Of a stretch of DNA of 64,000 nucleotides, positions 38,110 to 48,489 are shown one piece after another. The notes below the pieces were generated by a model that searched no databases, was not told the DNA's origin, and worked only from the letters and a program-made list of their open reading frames with translations. Origin of the DNA: Ephydatia muelleri (Eukaryota; Porifera; Demospongiae; Spongillida; Spongillidae); NCBI GenBank assembly GCA_013339895.1, contig JABACO010000016.1:5322914-5386913 (forward strand), written 5' to 3'. How positions within the stretch are numbered: position 1 is the first letter of the stretch; each line of letters opens with the position of its first letter. Both the position numbers and the translations under genes were made by a program.

Positions 38110-39604
38110 TCATCGCAATGTTTTTCCCTCGGGTGTAACCACTCCTTTTTTGCCCTGGTCAATTGACCCTTTTCTTTTACTGGATGTCACAATTCCAACC
38201 TGCTCGGGATGCAATCTTTCCACTACTTTTAGAGCCACAAGGGCCCGCTTCAGCTCCCTGTTCTCAATCCTAAGCCTTTCAACCTCTGTAAGGGCTGGCT
38301 TGTGCTGTCGCTTTTTGTGTACAATCAATGAAAGTGCAGTTGGATCCTCAGCAATTGGATTCTCAATGGAAGACGCAGAGAGTAGAGCAGAGGAATTACC
38401 TGCTGCAGCCTCAATAGCCAAAAATGGAGGAGGCCTCCAATGGAGATATGCCAGCTGCCCTAAAAGCACCCTTTATGTTCTCTGGAGTAAACGCAGTTTG
38501 CCAAGCAGGCTTAATCAAGAGGGGGACATCAGAGCGTACAATTACTTCAGAGGCACTTAGAGCATCACAAAATGCTTTCTGTATTCGAACACTGAAGCAG
38601 CTGAGGTCTAGTGGCTGAACTATGTGACTGCAGTGAGGAGGGAAGACTAGTAATTCCACTTTGTGTTCTCGACACAATTTTGCGACTTCTAGTTGCTTGT
38701 GGCTACCATGTCCATCAAGGCATAGGAGAAACCAACCATACTGTTCAAATGGTTGCCATTCACCTAACTGTCGCAGAAACACTGTCAGACACTTCACAAA
38801 TGAGCTATCGTCAATCCAACCATTAGGTGTGATGCAGACTTGAGCATTGCCATCAAACTGTTTAACAGCAGTAATGATAGCTCGAGGAACACCAGCATTT
38901 CCTTTGAATATGAATAAAGGAGGGAAGGAATGCCCATCAGAACTGACAAATGAAACTACTGTGATATGCTCTAGCTGCTCTCCAGTTAAGCATGATAGTT
39001 GGTATACAGACTTTGCATTGCGTTCAGCAATGACCTTTCTGCTCTTTAGGTCAAAACGCACGAATGATTCATCAAGATTGCCAATGCTGGTGGAGACATC
39101 AATATGGTAGTCATTCACTATCTGTTGCAAGAGTTGGTAGTAGTGTGATAGGTTTTCTTCACTACCAGCTACAGCTCTTAATCGAGACAAGACATTGGGG
39201 GTTCTAAGCGACAAATGTATCTCATGCTTTACAGACATTCGATTAATGAAGGCATGGAACCAATCATCACTGGGCAGGCCCTGCTTACGTTTAAAAGTTT
39301 TGCCCCTTGCTTCTGCAATATCCTTGGCACTACGCTTTAGTTGGAAAGCGTCGAGTGGGAGGCCACGTTCCTTCAGCCATAGAGCTGCAGTAGCGAGGCC
39401 CAGTTCTTCTTCATCCGACAGAATTGTCGGTGGGTCAGCACACCGGTCAATTGTCTCTGGCTGATGTTTGTACCGTCTCAGAGTTGCCTCTGGGATGCCT
39501 GCAGCCTTTGCAATGGAGTTTAGGCTCTCACCTGCTACAACGCGTTGCAGCGCGTGGTGAATTAGTGCTGGATCATGCTTTGATCGACCACCGTGTGAAG
39601 ACAT
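38110..39604 (-). pseudogene. pogo/Tigger-like DDE transposase (CENP-B family)
   Basis: ATG at 39604 starts MSSHGGRSKHDPALIHHALQ, with a psq-type helix-turn-helix (SLNSIAKAAGIPEATLRRYK), then a CENP-B-like DNA-binding region (FKRKQGLPSDDWFHAFINRM). The DDE domain follows: Asp in GNLDESFVRFD near 39085, Asp in LLCLDGHGSH near 38715, Asp in IVQPLDLSCFSVRIQ near 38620. The frame is open to 38411, then a one-base slip near 38440 moves it to the frame ending at 38110, where the nested element breaks it. All three acidic residues are kept, so loss of function came from the slip and the insertion. Confidence 0.88.
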
Positions 39605-40256
39605 GACTGAGCACGCGCCAATCCGAAAGCCCTGGAAGATTAGATTCAGAGCTATGCATTGTGCTGCCTTGTGGCTAATTGTGAAATTCATATTGCTCTA
39701 TAATGAGGTGCGTCTCTACCGGGTCGTACATTTTGACATACAGCTACCTGGCTATTTGCATTTCTATGCTGAAAATAACAAAAACAGAATCTAAACTCTA
39801 GGGCATGTTTAACAACGTATGATGAAGCTTTGATACGGTCGTCGTTATTGGCAAAAATCAAAATCGCTCACAACTAATTAAGAGATATTATTTACCGTTC
39901 AGCTACTGCGAGCTCCAGAACGCTCAGCATCGCAGGTTTTCGACATTAATCGAGTCGCCGAAACTTTCGGGAGCTATTCCGCCCTGCATTTCTGGAAATG
40001 ATGTGTAGTTTCTGCAATACTTAAGAAAACGTGACTGATTTTAGAAAACATTTTTCCGAGGGGGGTGCGACATATCGACTTGTAACTTCACAATGGAAGG
40101 TCCAACGAAGGCCTTTTTTTTTAAACTGTAGGAAACACATATGCATACAATACAAAACACTTGTTTTATCCTTTAAATACATACTTCACGATATATTTAA
40201 AAATCCGATTATCGTTCGTCATAATACAAGGCTCGTCATAATACCCGGGAGCACTC
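39605..40256. other. Upstream region of the pogo-like transposase
   Basis: No other gene recognised. It contains the right inverted end (about 40225-40256), in which the word TCGTCATAATAC occurs twice. Confidence 0.5.
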
Positions 40257-40286
40257 TAGTATTCAATTCATACATTTATTGCAACA

Positions 40287-40553
<267 letters not shown>

Positions 40554-40581
40554 AAAATGTCTAAATATCAATCCATCCTCC

Positions 40582-40836
40582 TTAGGTCAGAGGACATGCA
40601 GTAATGTTCCATCCAAAGCCAATGTGGACAATCAAGAGGTACACCATTGCAGAGAAGACCGTAGTTATCATCACAGGCATACCAATCCTACAACATGAAC
40701 AACACATTGCACTAATCCTAATACGCAGCATTCTAAACTCACTTCATGAAGTCTTTGAAGGTTATCTTGTATCCATTTTGTTCTGCTATTCCTGCACACA
40801 CCACGTTTGCGGACGCACCAATCAGAGTTGCATTAC
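40582..40836 (-). CDS. OCA2-like: Second OCA2-like gene, last two exons only
   Basis: Exon 40743-40836 (94 bp) encodes [20 protein letters not shown] and exon 40582-40687 encodes the last helix ([20 protein letters not shown]) and a TAA stop at 40582-40584. Exon lengths, phases and positions match the last two exons of the first gene (94 bp and phase 2 at the same residue), so this is a true paralogue and not a processed copy. The protein is closer to the family consensus ([10 protein letters not shown]) than the first gene (SLAGAAANVV). The upstream exons are lost in, or lie beyond, the assembly gap starting at 40900, and the next expected exon is not visible in 40837-40899. Confidence 0.85.
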
Positions 40837-40899
40837 CTACATAATGTGGAGTATACATTAAACATCAGGAATGCATATTCAAATACATTAAGTATGGAC

Positions 40900-40999
40900 N
40901 NNNNNNNNNNNNNNNNNNNNNNNNNNNNNNNNNNNNNNNNNNNNNNNNNNNNNNNNNNNNNNNNNNNNNNNNNNNNNNNNNNNNNNNNNNNNNNNNNNN
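40900..40999. other. Assembly gap, 100 N
   Basis: Exactly 100 N, a conventional placeholder for a gap of unknown size. A large CA run lies upstream and a GT run downstream. Confidence 0.99.
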
Positions 41000-41038
41000 G
41001 TAAGTGTCTCTCTCGCTCTTCTCTCTCTCTCTGTGTTG

Positions 41039-41040
41039 TG

Positions 41041-41120
<80 letters not shown>
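41039..41120. repeat. (GT)n microsatellite
   Basis: GT run followed by GTATTAGAGTGCAGC. The same junction is found after the GT run at 54527-54584, marking the left edge of a direct duplication. Confidence 0.95.
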
Positions 41121-41121
<1 letters not shown>

Positions 41122-41242
41122 TATTAGAGTGCAGCTTTAAAACGCACATTTTGTGATTCTGTATTGTGTGCAGTACAGCGTCTGTATCTGCAGCTCATTG
41201 CCAACGAACAGGCCAGCTGAGCAAACAATACTATTGCATAAA

Positions 41243-41630
41243 GATACCCGACTATGAATGTCATTAAAAACGTTTCTAAAGAGACTCTCGATGATCGGAT
41301 CGTTTAGATAATTGTTGTAATGCCAATTCTGAAACTATTGGCGTAATTTTAAAAACGTTTCTATCCCGAGTTATGTGAGCTCAGGAAGGAGAGAGTATTC
41401 CGGGACTGGGAACGAACATTTTGTTTCTACAACCGCGACATAGAGAATGTTTTTAGTTACTTGTTTCATTGATGTTTGTTTTGCACCCTGAATTACAACA
41501 TTGCTCGTCCGCCCACTGTATTCCGGTACCAGATATGTTTCGCGTTTGTCGCTTCGTTCTAGGTTCATTCTGCTTGTACTTTCTCGTGTTCATATTTTTC
41601 TTTTCCAGGCTAGTTTCGCCGTTGTTTGTC
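41243..41630. repeat. Dispersed repeat, related to 6636-6960 and 48395-48490
   Basis: TATGAATGTCATTAAAAACG here matches 6648-6668. CGCTCGTCCGCCCAC to CTTTCTCGTGTTCATAT (41505-41597) matches 48405-48489 directly. The block, together with the adjoining MITE, is absent from the duplicate at 54.7 kb, so it arrived after the duplication or was lost there. Confidence 0.65.
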
Positions 41631-41797
41631 TATGAGTAAGTTGGTGGTGTATAGGATTTGAAGGCAATAGTAGTGTAAAAATCAAAGAAACAAGGGTCTG
41701 CAAAAATAACATAACAGCCTACAAATGGGCAAATATGACATTTTCCCTTATCATTACTGCCTTCAAATCCTATATACCACCAACTTTCTCATAGAGA
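41628..41797. mobile_element. MITE of the GAGAAAGTTGGTGG family
   Basis: Inverted ends GTCTATGAGTAAGTTGGTGG and its near reverse complement at 41776-41797, with GGATTTGAAGGCAATAGTA mirrored by TACTGCCTTCAAATCC. Related to 7672-7924. Confidence 0.75.
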
Positions 41798-42097
41798 ATG
41801 TTTAGTTACTTGTAATAGTTATTGATTACAATTGAAGCAATCACAAAATTGTAATAATTGTCCAAGCCCAAGTTCATAATCTGCATAACTGTGTTACAGC
41901 AACACTTATCAAGCCCCTTTATGACTGTATGGGAAGCTGCACCTGTGCAATATTGGAGGGAGGGGAACACTATTAAGTACTGTACTGTTTTTTTTTTTTT
42001 AATTTAAATTAATGATCTTCGTAGATCATTATTAGATGTGTGTATTTGTATACATGAATATTTTGCTACAGTATTGTACGCTTTTGTGCATAGGATC

Positions 42098-43986
42098 ATG
42101 CACAGTTGGATTCTATGTCATGCTTTATTCAATGGAATGGTTGCCACTCTTATGGTAGCGACTGGAACGATAAATACACTGGCTGCAAAGTGAGTTATCA
42201 TTTTGCTTATTGGATAAAGAGTTTACGAAGGCTCACAGCTATATTACAATTATCATTTTAATATCCTAACAAATGAAATATTTTTAAGCCTAATTTTTCA
42301 TTTCAATAAATATTAATGGAGTGACATACATAATTTTTCTGTACCACACCAGGTGGGCAGACTTGAACACTGCTGGTGGTTCAAACCCAGTGGCTGAACA
42401 TTACTATGATCATCCTTTTTTCCAGGTGTGGTATACATGCATATATTGTGCAATAATGTATACAATCAACTGCTACTGTAAACCTGTATATTTTGACCAG
42501 AGTTTAATAATAATTTGGTATGAGCTAAATTGTTTTGTAATGATGAAGGAAATAAATTTGCTTTAGAATACAGAGAACAGGGGTAAGAGCAAGCGTCAAT
42601 CTATATTGGTCATAGCACAGATAGGCCCAAATGAGATGACATTTAATTTAATTGATAATGTGTTCTGGTACTCCTGTATTATAATGATGACACTGGATGT
42701 CATTAATTAATCAAACTGATTCATTTTGTAGCAAAATGTATTTGTCTGATAATTGCACTAACATAATAGAGACAAATGGCTCATCAGATGCAAGAAATAG
42801 TACTTCTGGCCACCAGTGTAATGTATGTGTTGCTTCTCTAGTGAAACGCCAATGCAATAATCACTGAAACTTTACATTAGTTCATTGTACTGGTTACCAA
42901 TTGTTTGCAATTGTTTAATAATAAAAGATTCTTAATGTATTGTTGTATATTTTGCATGAATTTAGTGCTCTTAGTTTTATTTATTAATCACATTCTTTTC
43001 TTGATTGTAATGGTTTGCCTTAATTCTTTTGTGGCTTTAAATTGACTGAAATCGTTTGTGTCATGTCTGGTAACAGGCGGCGACTATGTTCTTGGGGGAG
43101 AGACTTTGCTACGTTGCTTTCAAAGCATGGTACATTTGGAGGCAGTGTAACAACCAAGACATGAGCATATTTGGTGACCAAAAATTCAATCCTTTGATTT
43201 GGGCCATCCCTGCCATGTGCGACCTGTGCGGAACATCCATGATGTATCTGGGACTCACCTGGACATATGCTGCTAGCTACCAAATGTTAAGAGGAAGTGT
43301 CGTAATCTTTACTGGTCTTCTGTCTGTTGCTTTGAATCTTGGAAACAAGTTAAAAACTCATCACTGGGTAGGAATGGTAACAGTCATTGTTGGCCTGGTG
43401 GTGGTTGGAGTAGGAGACTATGTATTCTACATGGGTGGCTCATCAGTTCTTGATAAGAACACTGTGCTAACAGGTGACATGCTGATAGTCCTAGCTCAGA
43501 TCATTATAGCTGTTCAGATGACTATTGAAGAAAAGATTATGAAAAAATACAAGATCCAGCCCCTTCAAGGAGTAGGATTGGAGGGTATCTTTGGATTCTC
43601 CACACTTACTATTCTTCTGATTCCTATGTACTTCATCCCTTGGCATTTACCTTCATTTTTTTAATTTTTGGCAGGAGAGGACGAGTTTTGAGGACACAAT
43701 AGATGCTTTCCACCAATGGGGATATTCAGCAGAGTTACTTGTTGCATCTCTTGGTCTGGTGTTCAGCATTGCCTTCTTCAACTTGGCTGGACTCACTGTC
43801 ACACTAACGATGAATGCCACCACCAGGATGGTTCTGGTTACCTCCAGTGGCATCATCATCTGGGTCATCTCCCTTGCAGTTGGGTGGCACATATTTCAAC
43901 CCCTTCAACCTATTGGATACATCATTTTGTTGGCTGGCATATGGATGAATGATGATGTTATTGTACTCAGAGTAAAATATATTTGA
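42098..43986 (+). pseudogene. SLC35F6-like: SLC35F6-like copy B, frameshifted at a T run
   Basis: Exon 1 (42098-42189, MHSWILCHALFNGMVATLMV...), exon 2 (42353-42425, WADLNTAGGSNPVAEHYYDH) and exon 3 (43077-43986) splice in phase and align along SLC35F6 (C2orf18/ANT2BP), a 10-TM drug/metabolite-type transporter of lysosome and mitochondria. Exon 3 stays open to PWHLPSFF; a run of seven T at 43657-43663 then gives TAA. Removing one T would restore the frame, which continues to a stop at 43986. The C-terminus is shorter than in copy D and lacks its basic tail. A homopolymer sequencing error is a fair alternative to a real mutation. Confidence 0.85.
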
Positions 43987-44859
43987 ATTCCTTTGTTGCA
44001 AAGTATAGGATGACAAATAGATATGATGAACAGTCACTATACATTTCCCGTTACCTCGAGAAGTTTTGACTTAGAGTGATATTAATGTAAACTCTGTGGA
44101 ATTACATGTGTTTGGGAGTTAGATGTATTTTTGCAGTGATCACAATCATGCATGGTTGTTTCGGACTTTTAATTTATTGGTGTACGCAATAAACAATATT
44201 GGCACTGATATGATAACTAGGAGATCTTGCTATCATATGTTAAGGACTGCACCTCCACATGTACATGGATGCGGATGTTCTCTAGGGTCTATATTTCTAT
44301 ACATTGTATTCTCATGCACTAAGAATAGTATTTCTATATACATGTACAACAAAACAGTCAAAACTTCTCTTTGAAAAATTGTGTGGAGATATAGAACTGG
44401 ATGTAGGAAACAAGGATAAGTGTCACAGGAAAATGACACAACCTATGTTTAGCATATATGTTGAACTTTAAAAATGTATGACGTTTTTATTCTTGTATAT
44501 GTTCTTATGTTTTAAGTGTGCCCTGGCATTTTTGACACTTCATCTATTAGTAAGATCTCCAGTATCGCATCTTTACTCAGATGTATGATAATATACTCAC
44601 ATTCGTGTGTGCACAAAAGGCACACGTAAATGTGCAATCAGAGAGCTACTGACAAGCAGGTTAGATGCCAGCTCTTGTGCCTTCTGGGCCAAAGTCTTCT
44701 CATTACACTCCAGAGCTGCAAAGTGGAGATCCTACGAGGAATTTGACAAACAAGGTCACCACACACAACCTCACCGTACTGTAACTTTATACCCAACATG
44801 GTCAGTGTTTTGCTGCCATGCTGCTACAGCAATCATCCACAGAATACATGTATAGGGAT

Positions 44860-45078
44860 GTACAGTACAAACAATACACACATGCACACGTACATGTACA
44901 TGGGGCACATACATACTGTACTTGTACACATGCACACAAGCACTCATGCATGTACACACACAAGCACACATACGTGTACATGTACATGTGCATGCACACA
45001 AATACATGCATGTACACACAAGCACACATACATGTACATGTACATGCACACAAATACATGCATGTACACACAAGCACA
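44860..45078. repeat. TACATG/CACA-rich microsatellite
   Basis: Fills the intron between exons 3 and 2 of the WDPCP-like copy 2, with repeated CACACAAGCAC and GTACATGTACATG words. Confidence 0.9.
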
Positions 45079-45267
45079 CCATAAACAGATCCTTTACATT
45101 TATCTTCTCAGCCAGACAGAATGCCCTGTCAATTCCTCTGTACCTAAGTGGTTCGAGCACAACTTGTGTTTAAAGGCAAATAACCATCCCAAACACTGAT
45201 GTGCCTCCATACCTCAGAAGCATTTGGAAGAAGCGCCTTGTTAAGTTTTTGATGCCAGCTTCGTAGG

Positions 45268-46108
45268 TAAGGTTTGCATCCGTCGCAGGGCCGGCGGAAG
45301 CTTATATAAGTGGTAGGGCAAGCTATGAATAATTAATTAACCAATTATGCAATTACGGTACGGCGGCCATTGCGCACGCTAACGGTTATTATTAAATTTA
45401 ATCAAAGCTAATTAATTAATGAATAATTATCTTAGTCGCGGGAAAAAAGGGCAAATGCCCTACCTGCCCTATGGGCTGCGCCGGCCCTGCGTCGGTAAAT
45501 TAACTATCCGGATACCGAAATCCGATAGATTTTATTCCGGACTCCGGTATCCGGATTATCCGGTTTTTATCCGGATTTCATAACATCACATTGCACACCA
45601 TGTTTTTAGAAGTTGCTCTGGAATTCTTAATGCATGGCATATAACCATCTTCCTGATTAACCAAAACACCTCCCATGAACCATTTTCTTCGTTATGGTTA
45701 CCCAAGCGCACTGGCAACCACTGTGTTTCAGTTCCTTCTCCTTCAATTTCTTCCTCCCATTTCGACAGCATAAAATCACCTGTTTTAAAGCTCTTCACTT
45801 CTGTCGCCATAGACGCCAGTTAGCAACTACGTGACAAAACGGAATTAATGCTCCAGTTCCGTGACTCCGTCACGCCCAATTCTTGATTATAGTGTACCAA
45901 TAGATTTAAATTCATGTAATCTGCGTCTGACTCTGACCAGAGAGACTGCAGTGCAAACACTACATACAACCCTATGAACCAATCGGATTCCATTACGCAA
46001 AATATCCGTGTCAATCCGGATTTGGACCAGGTCGGATAACGGATTGATGAATAACAAGGCGGAATCCGTAATATCCGTCATTTAATCACTATCCGGATGC
46101 AAACCCTA
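45268..46108. mobile_element. hAT-like MITE with 8-bp target duplication, host of another MITE
   Basis: Ends TAAGGTTTGCATCCG (45268) and, inverted, TAGGGTTTGCATCCG (46108) are flanked by TTCGTAGG at 45260-45267 and 46109-46116. The uninterrupted exon in the other copy shows a single such site, confirming insertion. The interior repeats ATCCGGAT-type words near both ends. A minus-strand frame, 45586-45810, reads MATEVKSFKTGDFMLSKWEE, perhaps a captured gene fragment; I do not recognise it. Confidence 0.88.
45286..45489. mobile_element. 204-bp MITE sharing ends with the 28946-31660 hAT element
   Basis: CAGGGCCGGCG at 45286 and CGCCGGCCCTG to 45489, with CGTCG duplicated at 45281-45285 and 45490-45494. 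The 5-bp target duplication and termini equal those of the larger hAT element, so it is a non-autonomous derivative of that family. It sits within the left end of the 45268-46108 element. Confidence 0.88.
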
Positions 46109-46900
46109 TTCGTAGGTCTTTTTAACTGTATCCTCGTAAGGTCTGGATGCATGGTGCTAGGAACAAATCCAATGTTTCCTTCAACTGCCCTGAAGAAGGC
46201 AACTGGTAGTACATGTGTACATGTAGGTACAGTACATCTGTACGTGCATATATCAGTCCACATTCCACGTCAGCTTTGCCAGTGTCCGGAGGACTCACCG
46301 ACACGTGCACAAGGACAAGTGCATGACGGATTCATTACAAACACCCTTCTATTGATCCTGAACTCAGGCTCCTCCCTTCTCTCCTCCCAGTACTCATCAT
46401 ACCCCCCCCACTCACACACATGTTTCTCGATTAAACTTACTCTCGTTGTATGAATCCAGAGGCTGCACCAACAGGTGATCCATAATTAGAGTCATGCAAG
46501 CAAAGCAGTCCAACGATGACTGGGAGTTCCAGTTCAGACTAGATAGTAAGGAAATGGCCTGGGGACAAGACATTCACATGCATTATGCCATCATACATCG
46601 TGTCCTCAATGACAGGGAAAAACATTTCCACAAGGTAGATATTGAACTCTTATCTGCATGGCTAATGGCAACAATGTAGTGAGACGTACACATAGCAGCT
46701 ATTTTAAGATCAGTAATCTGGCCATTGAGGTATTAATATCTTAAATTATGCGTGAACTTGCACCTTGATTTTGTTATATATAATTGAACATTGATGCATG
46801 TACATTAGTACATGTGTACTTCAAGTACAGTAACTTGTGAAATGACATGTACAGCTTACATGCACTTATATATTCCCTGTTAAAATGCATACCTTTACAA
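46109..46900. other. Region upstream of WDPCP-like copy 2, one exon-like frame
   Basis: Plus-strand 46494-46636 reads MQAKQSNDDWEFQFRLDSKE ... DREKHFHK up to a possible GTAGAT donor. It looks coding by composition, but I do not recognise the protein and no partner exons are evident. The rest holds TACATGTGTAC microsatellite-like words. Confidence 0.3.
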
Positions 46901-46939
46901 CATTTTGATAAGTAGAAACAAAACAGGTGTGACTTGAAG

Positions 46940-47215
46940 GTAAATTTAGGTTTCTAGCTTCACAAACATTTGCAGGTAGAGAGTTCCACACATTTGTAAC
47001 TTGTTACAAGAAAATAATTGTACCTAGCCTGCAACAGGACTCTGACAAACTTCCAGCACATTTCAGCCTAAAAAAGTGACCCCTTATATGAGTTTATGTC
47101 AAAGGAAAATAAATTGTCGACAGGTAAGTCCACTTGTTTGTACACAATCTTGTAGCACTGTACAAGGTCGCAAAACACCCTTTTGTATTCCAGTGACCGA
47201 AGATTAAAGACAGAC
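46940..47215 (-). pseudogene. 3' fragment of a non-LTR retrotransposon reverse transcriptase
   Basis: The minus strand reads NLRSLEYKRVFCDLVQCYKI from 47206 down, then after frame slips VWNSLPANV near 46970. The order LEYRR-DL-YKI ... WNSLP is the C-terminal signature of jockey/CR1/L2-type LINE proteins. Truncated and frameshifted. Confidence 0.7.
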
Positions 47216-47470
47216 GAGGAATCCCAGCTCTTTTACAAAGAGCATGAGTGAAGAAACACACTTAATATCAAAAATGAGCCAAGGATTCCAGAGAAGAGAG
47301 TTGTATTCAAGTTTGTAAGCTAAGATCAAGATAGATACGACAGAAAAGTTTGAAATACTTTAAGTAATACAGACAGACATACATATATTTGAAACTACAA
47401 AGTCCTGTTACTTTAAAATTTCATCTTACTTGGTTTTTAAAGGTTGTTATAAAATTAATTTCCTACATAT

Positions 47471-47719
47471 GGGACAGTTTCCGCGAAAATTGCCCCACGG
47501 TTAAAATGTTATAAAAATGCATCACGTTTGAATCGCTATAACCTTTCAACGGATAACGCTATCGACTTCCTATTTTCAACACTTCATAGTGAAATGGTGT
47601 AGTATGAAGTGTTGAAAATAGAAAGTCGAAACGTTATCCGTTGGGAAGTTATAGCGATTCATACGCGATGCATTTTTATAACATTTTAACCGTGGGGCAA
47701 TTTTCGCGGAAACTGTCCC
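47471..47719. mobile_element. Foldback element, compact third copy
   Basis: GGGACAGTTTCCGCGAAAAT at the left is mirrored by TTTTCGCGGAAACTGTCCC at the right. The whole 249 bp is a near-perfect palindrome centred near 47590-47600 (AACACTTCATA / TATGAAGTGTT). Confidence 0.9.
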
Positions 47720-47869
47720 ATATATATATAGCAAGAAATCTCTAAGTTCACAAATAATACATAAATTATTATAGCAGCTGCCAGAATGCGAGCCATCATA
47801 TGTTCACATCCATTAATGTATGGTAGTGAAATAAATAACCACACAGCCACATTCAGTCATACGGCCATC

Positions 47870-48110
47870 AGGAAGCAGTCATAGCCTCCATGGTCCTCCG
47901 AAGATTCTTGAGATACCCATGGCTCCTATGCCCATCCCACCTCCTCTAGCTGGCCTGGGGCCCTGACAGATGAGAGCAAGAGTCTCAAAACAACAAACAA
48001 TGAGAATAATCGACACACACCCACACACGAATACAAACACACCCACACAAAATATTGCACGCACACACACCCACACACCAATACAAACACACCCACACAC
48101 TATTGCACAG

Positions 48111-48142
<32 letters not shown>

Positions 48143-48170
48143 ACACACACACAGTGACGCTTCGTGCACA
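47870..48170. other. Low-complexity region with one minus-strand exon-like frame
   Basis: CACACCCACACAC repeats cover about 48011-48152. The minus strand at 47890-47970 reads GPRPARGGGMGIGAMGISRI after a possible acceptor; it is Gly-rich and unrecognised. No gene model can be supported. Confidence 0.35.
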
Positions 48171-48489
48171 CACGTGTGTCACAGTTTCATGTTCGGCATG
48201 ATCACCGTGGTATTGAATCACTAAATGGCACCATCTGTGCATTGTATAACCACACCATAGTCAGGGCCGAATCAGGAAGCAAGGAGTACACACAGTAAGC
48301 AACAGTAGAAGAGCGTATATCTGATTCTTCATACTTGGCATCCCCCAATGCTACACTATGTACATTGTAGTTTTCATTATAAATTCACGTGGTAACTCCA
48401 AATCGCTCGTCCGCCCACGGTACCAGATACGTTTCGCGTTTGTCACTTCGTTCTAGGTTCGTTCTGCTTGTACTTTCTCGTGTTCATAT

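Larger units (their letters stand above)
32953..38134. mobile_element. Nested CACTA-like DNA transposon, about 5.2 kb
   Basis: Inverted ends ACCCGAGGGAAAAA occur at 32953 and, reversed, at 38134, inside the pogo-like transposase. About 220 bp at the left end and 160 bp at the right end are packed with GCGCTTAATCGCG-type words, the subterminal repeat style of CACTA/EnSpm elements. The interior holds a BEN-domain-type gene (minus), a CACTA transposase remnant (plus) and a 154-bp satellite. No clear target duplication could be found, so the superfamily call rests on the transposase remnant. Confidence 0.65.
31968..40256 (-). mobile_element. pogo/Tigger-like transposon split by a nested 5.2-kb element
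   Basis: Ends GAGTGCTAGGGGTAATTA (31968) and, inverted, GAGTGCTCCCGGGTATTA (40256) match imperfectly over about 32 bp, with GACGA shared further in. TA flanks both sides (31966-31967, 40257-40258) as in Tc1/mariner-pogo insertions. The transposase is on the minus strand from 39604, and its C-terminal tail resumes at 32950-32466 beyond the nested element. Without the insert the element is about 3.1 kb. Confidence 0.6.
41121..44480. repeat. Segmental duplication unit carrying SLC35F6 copy B (direct partner 54586-57720)
   Basis: Starting at GTATTAGAGTGCAGC, the two units align through intergenic sequence, SLC35F6 exons 1-3, introns and 3' flank, with the insertion at 41243-41815 only in this unit. 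The 3' part (43758-46189) is also present in inverted form at 21909-23419. Confidence 0.85.
44635..46189 (-). pseudogene. WDPCP-like: WDPCP/fritz-like exons, copy 2, interrupted by nested MITEs
   Basis: Inverted partner of 21909-22536. The first exon (from 46189) is split: it runs to 46109, is interrupted by the MITE 45268-46108, and continues at 45267-45212 (NLTRRFFQMLLR). Exon 2 is 45080-45162 (IDRAFCLAEKINVKDLFM). Exon 3 is 44635-44731 (DLHFAALECNEKTLAQKAQE), and here the splice donor present in copy 1 is deleted: the exon end runs straight into CACATTTACG. The insertion and the lost donor make this a dead copy. It is convergent with SLC35F6 copy B. Confidence 0.62.

Noticed and set aside
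32951..38140. A 2- or 3-bp target duplication for the nested CACTA-like element
   Set aside because: Flanks read TTCTT / TGTAACC (or their shifted versions) and do not repeat under any boundary choice tried, so no duplication is claimed.
38150..39794. Several plus-strand frames opposite the pogo-like transposase
   Set aside because: They are antisense shadows of the conserved DDE frame and show no family features.
41120..41160. GTATTAGAGTGCAGC as another copy of the pogo-like inverted end
   Set aside because: Only nine bases match TAGAGTGCT and no inverted partner or TA-flanked unit was found.
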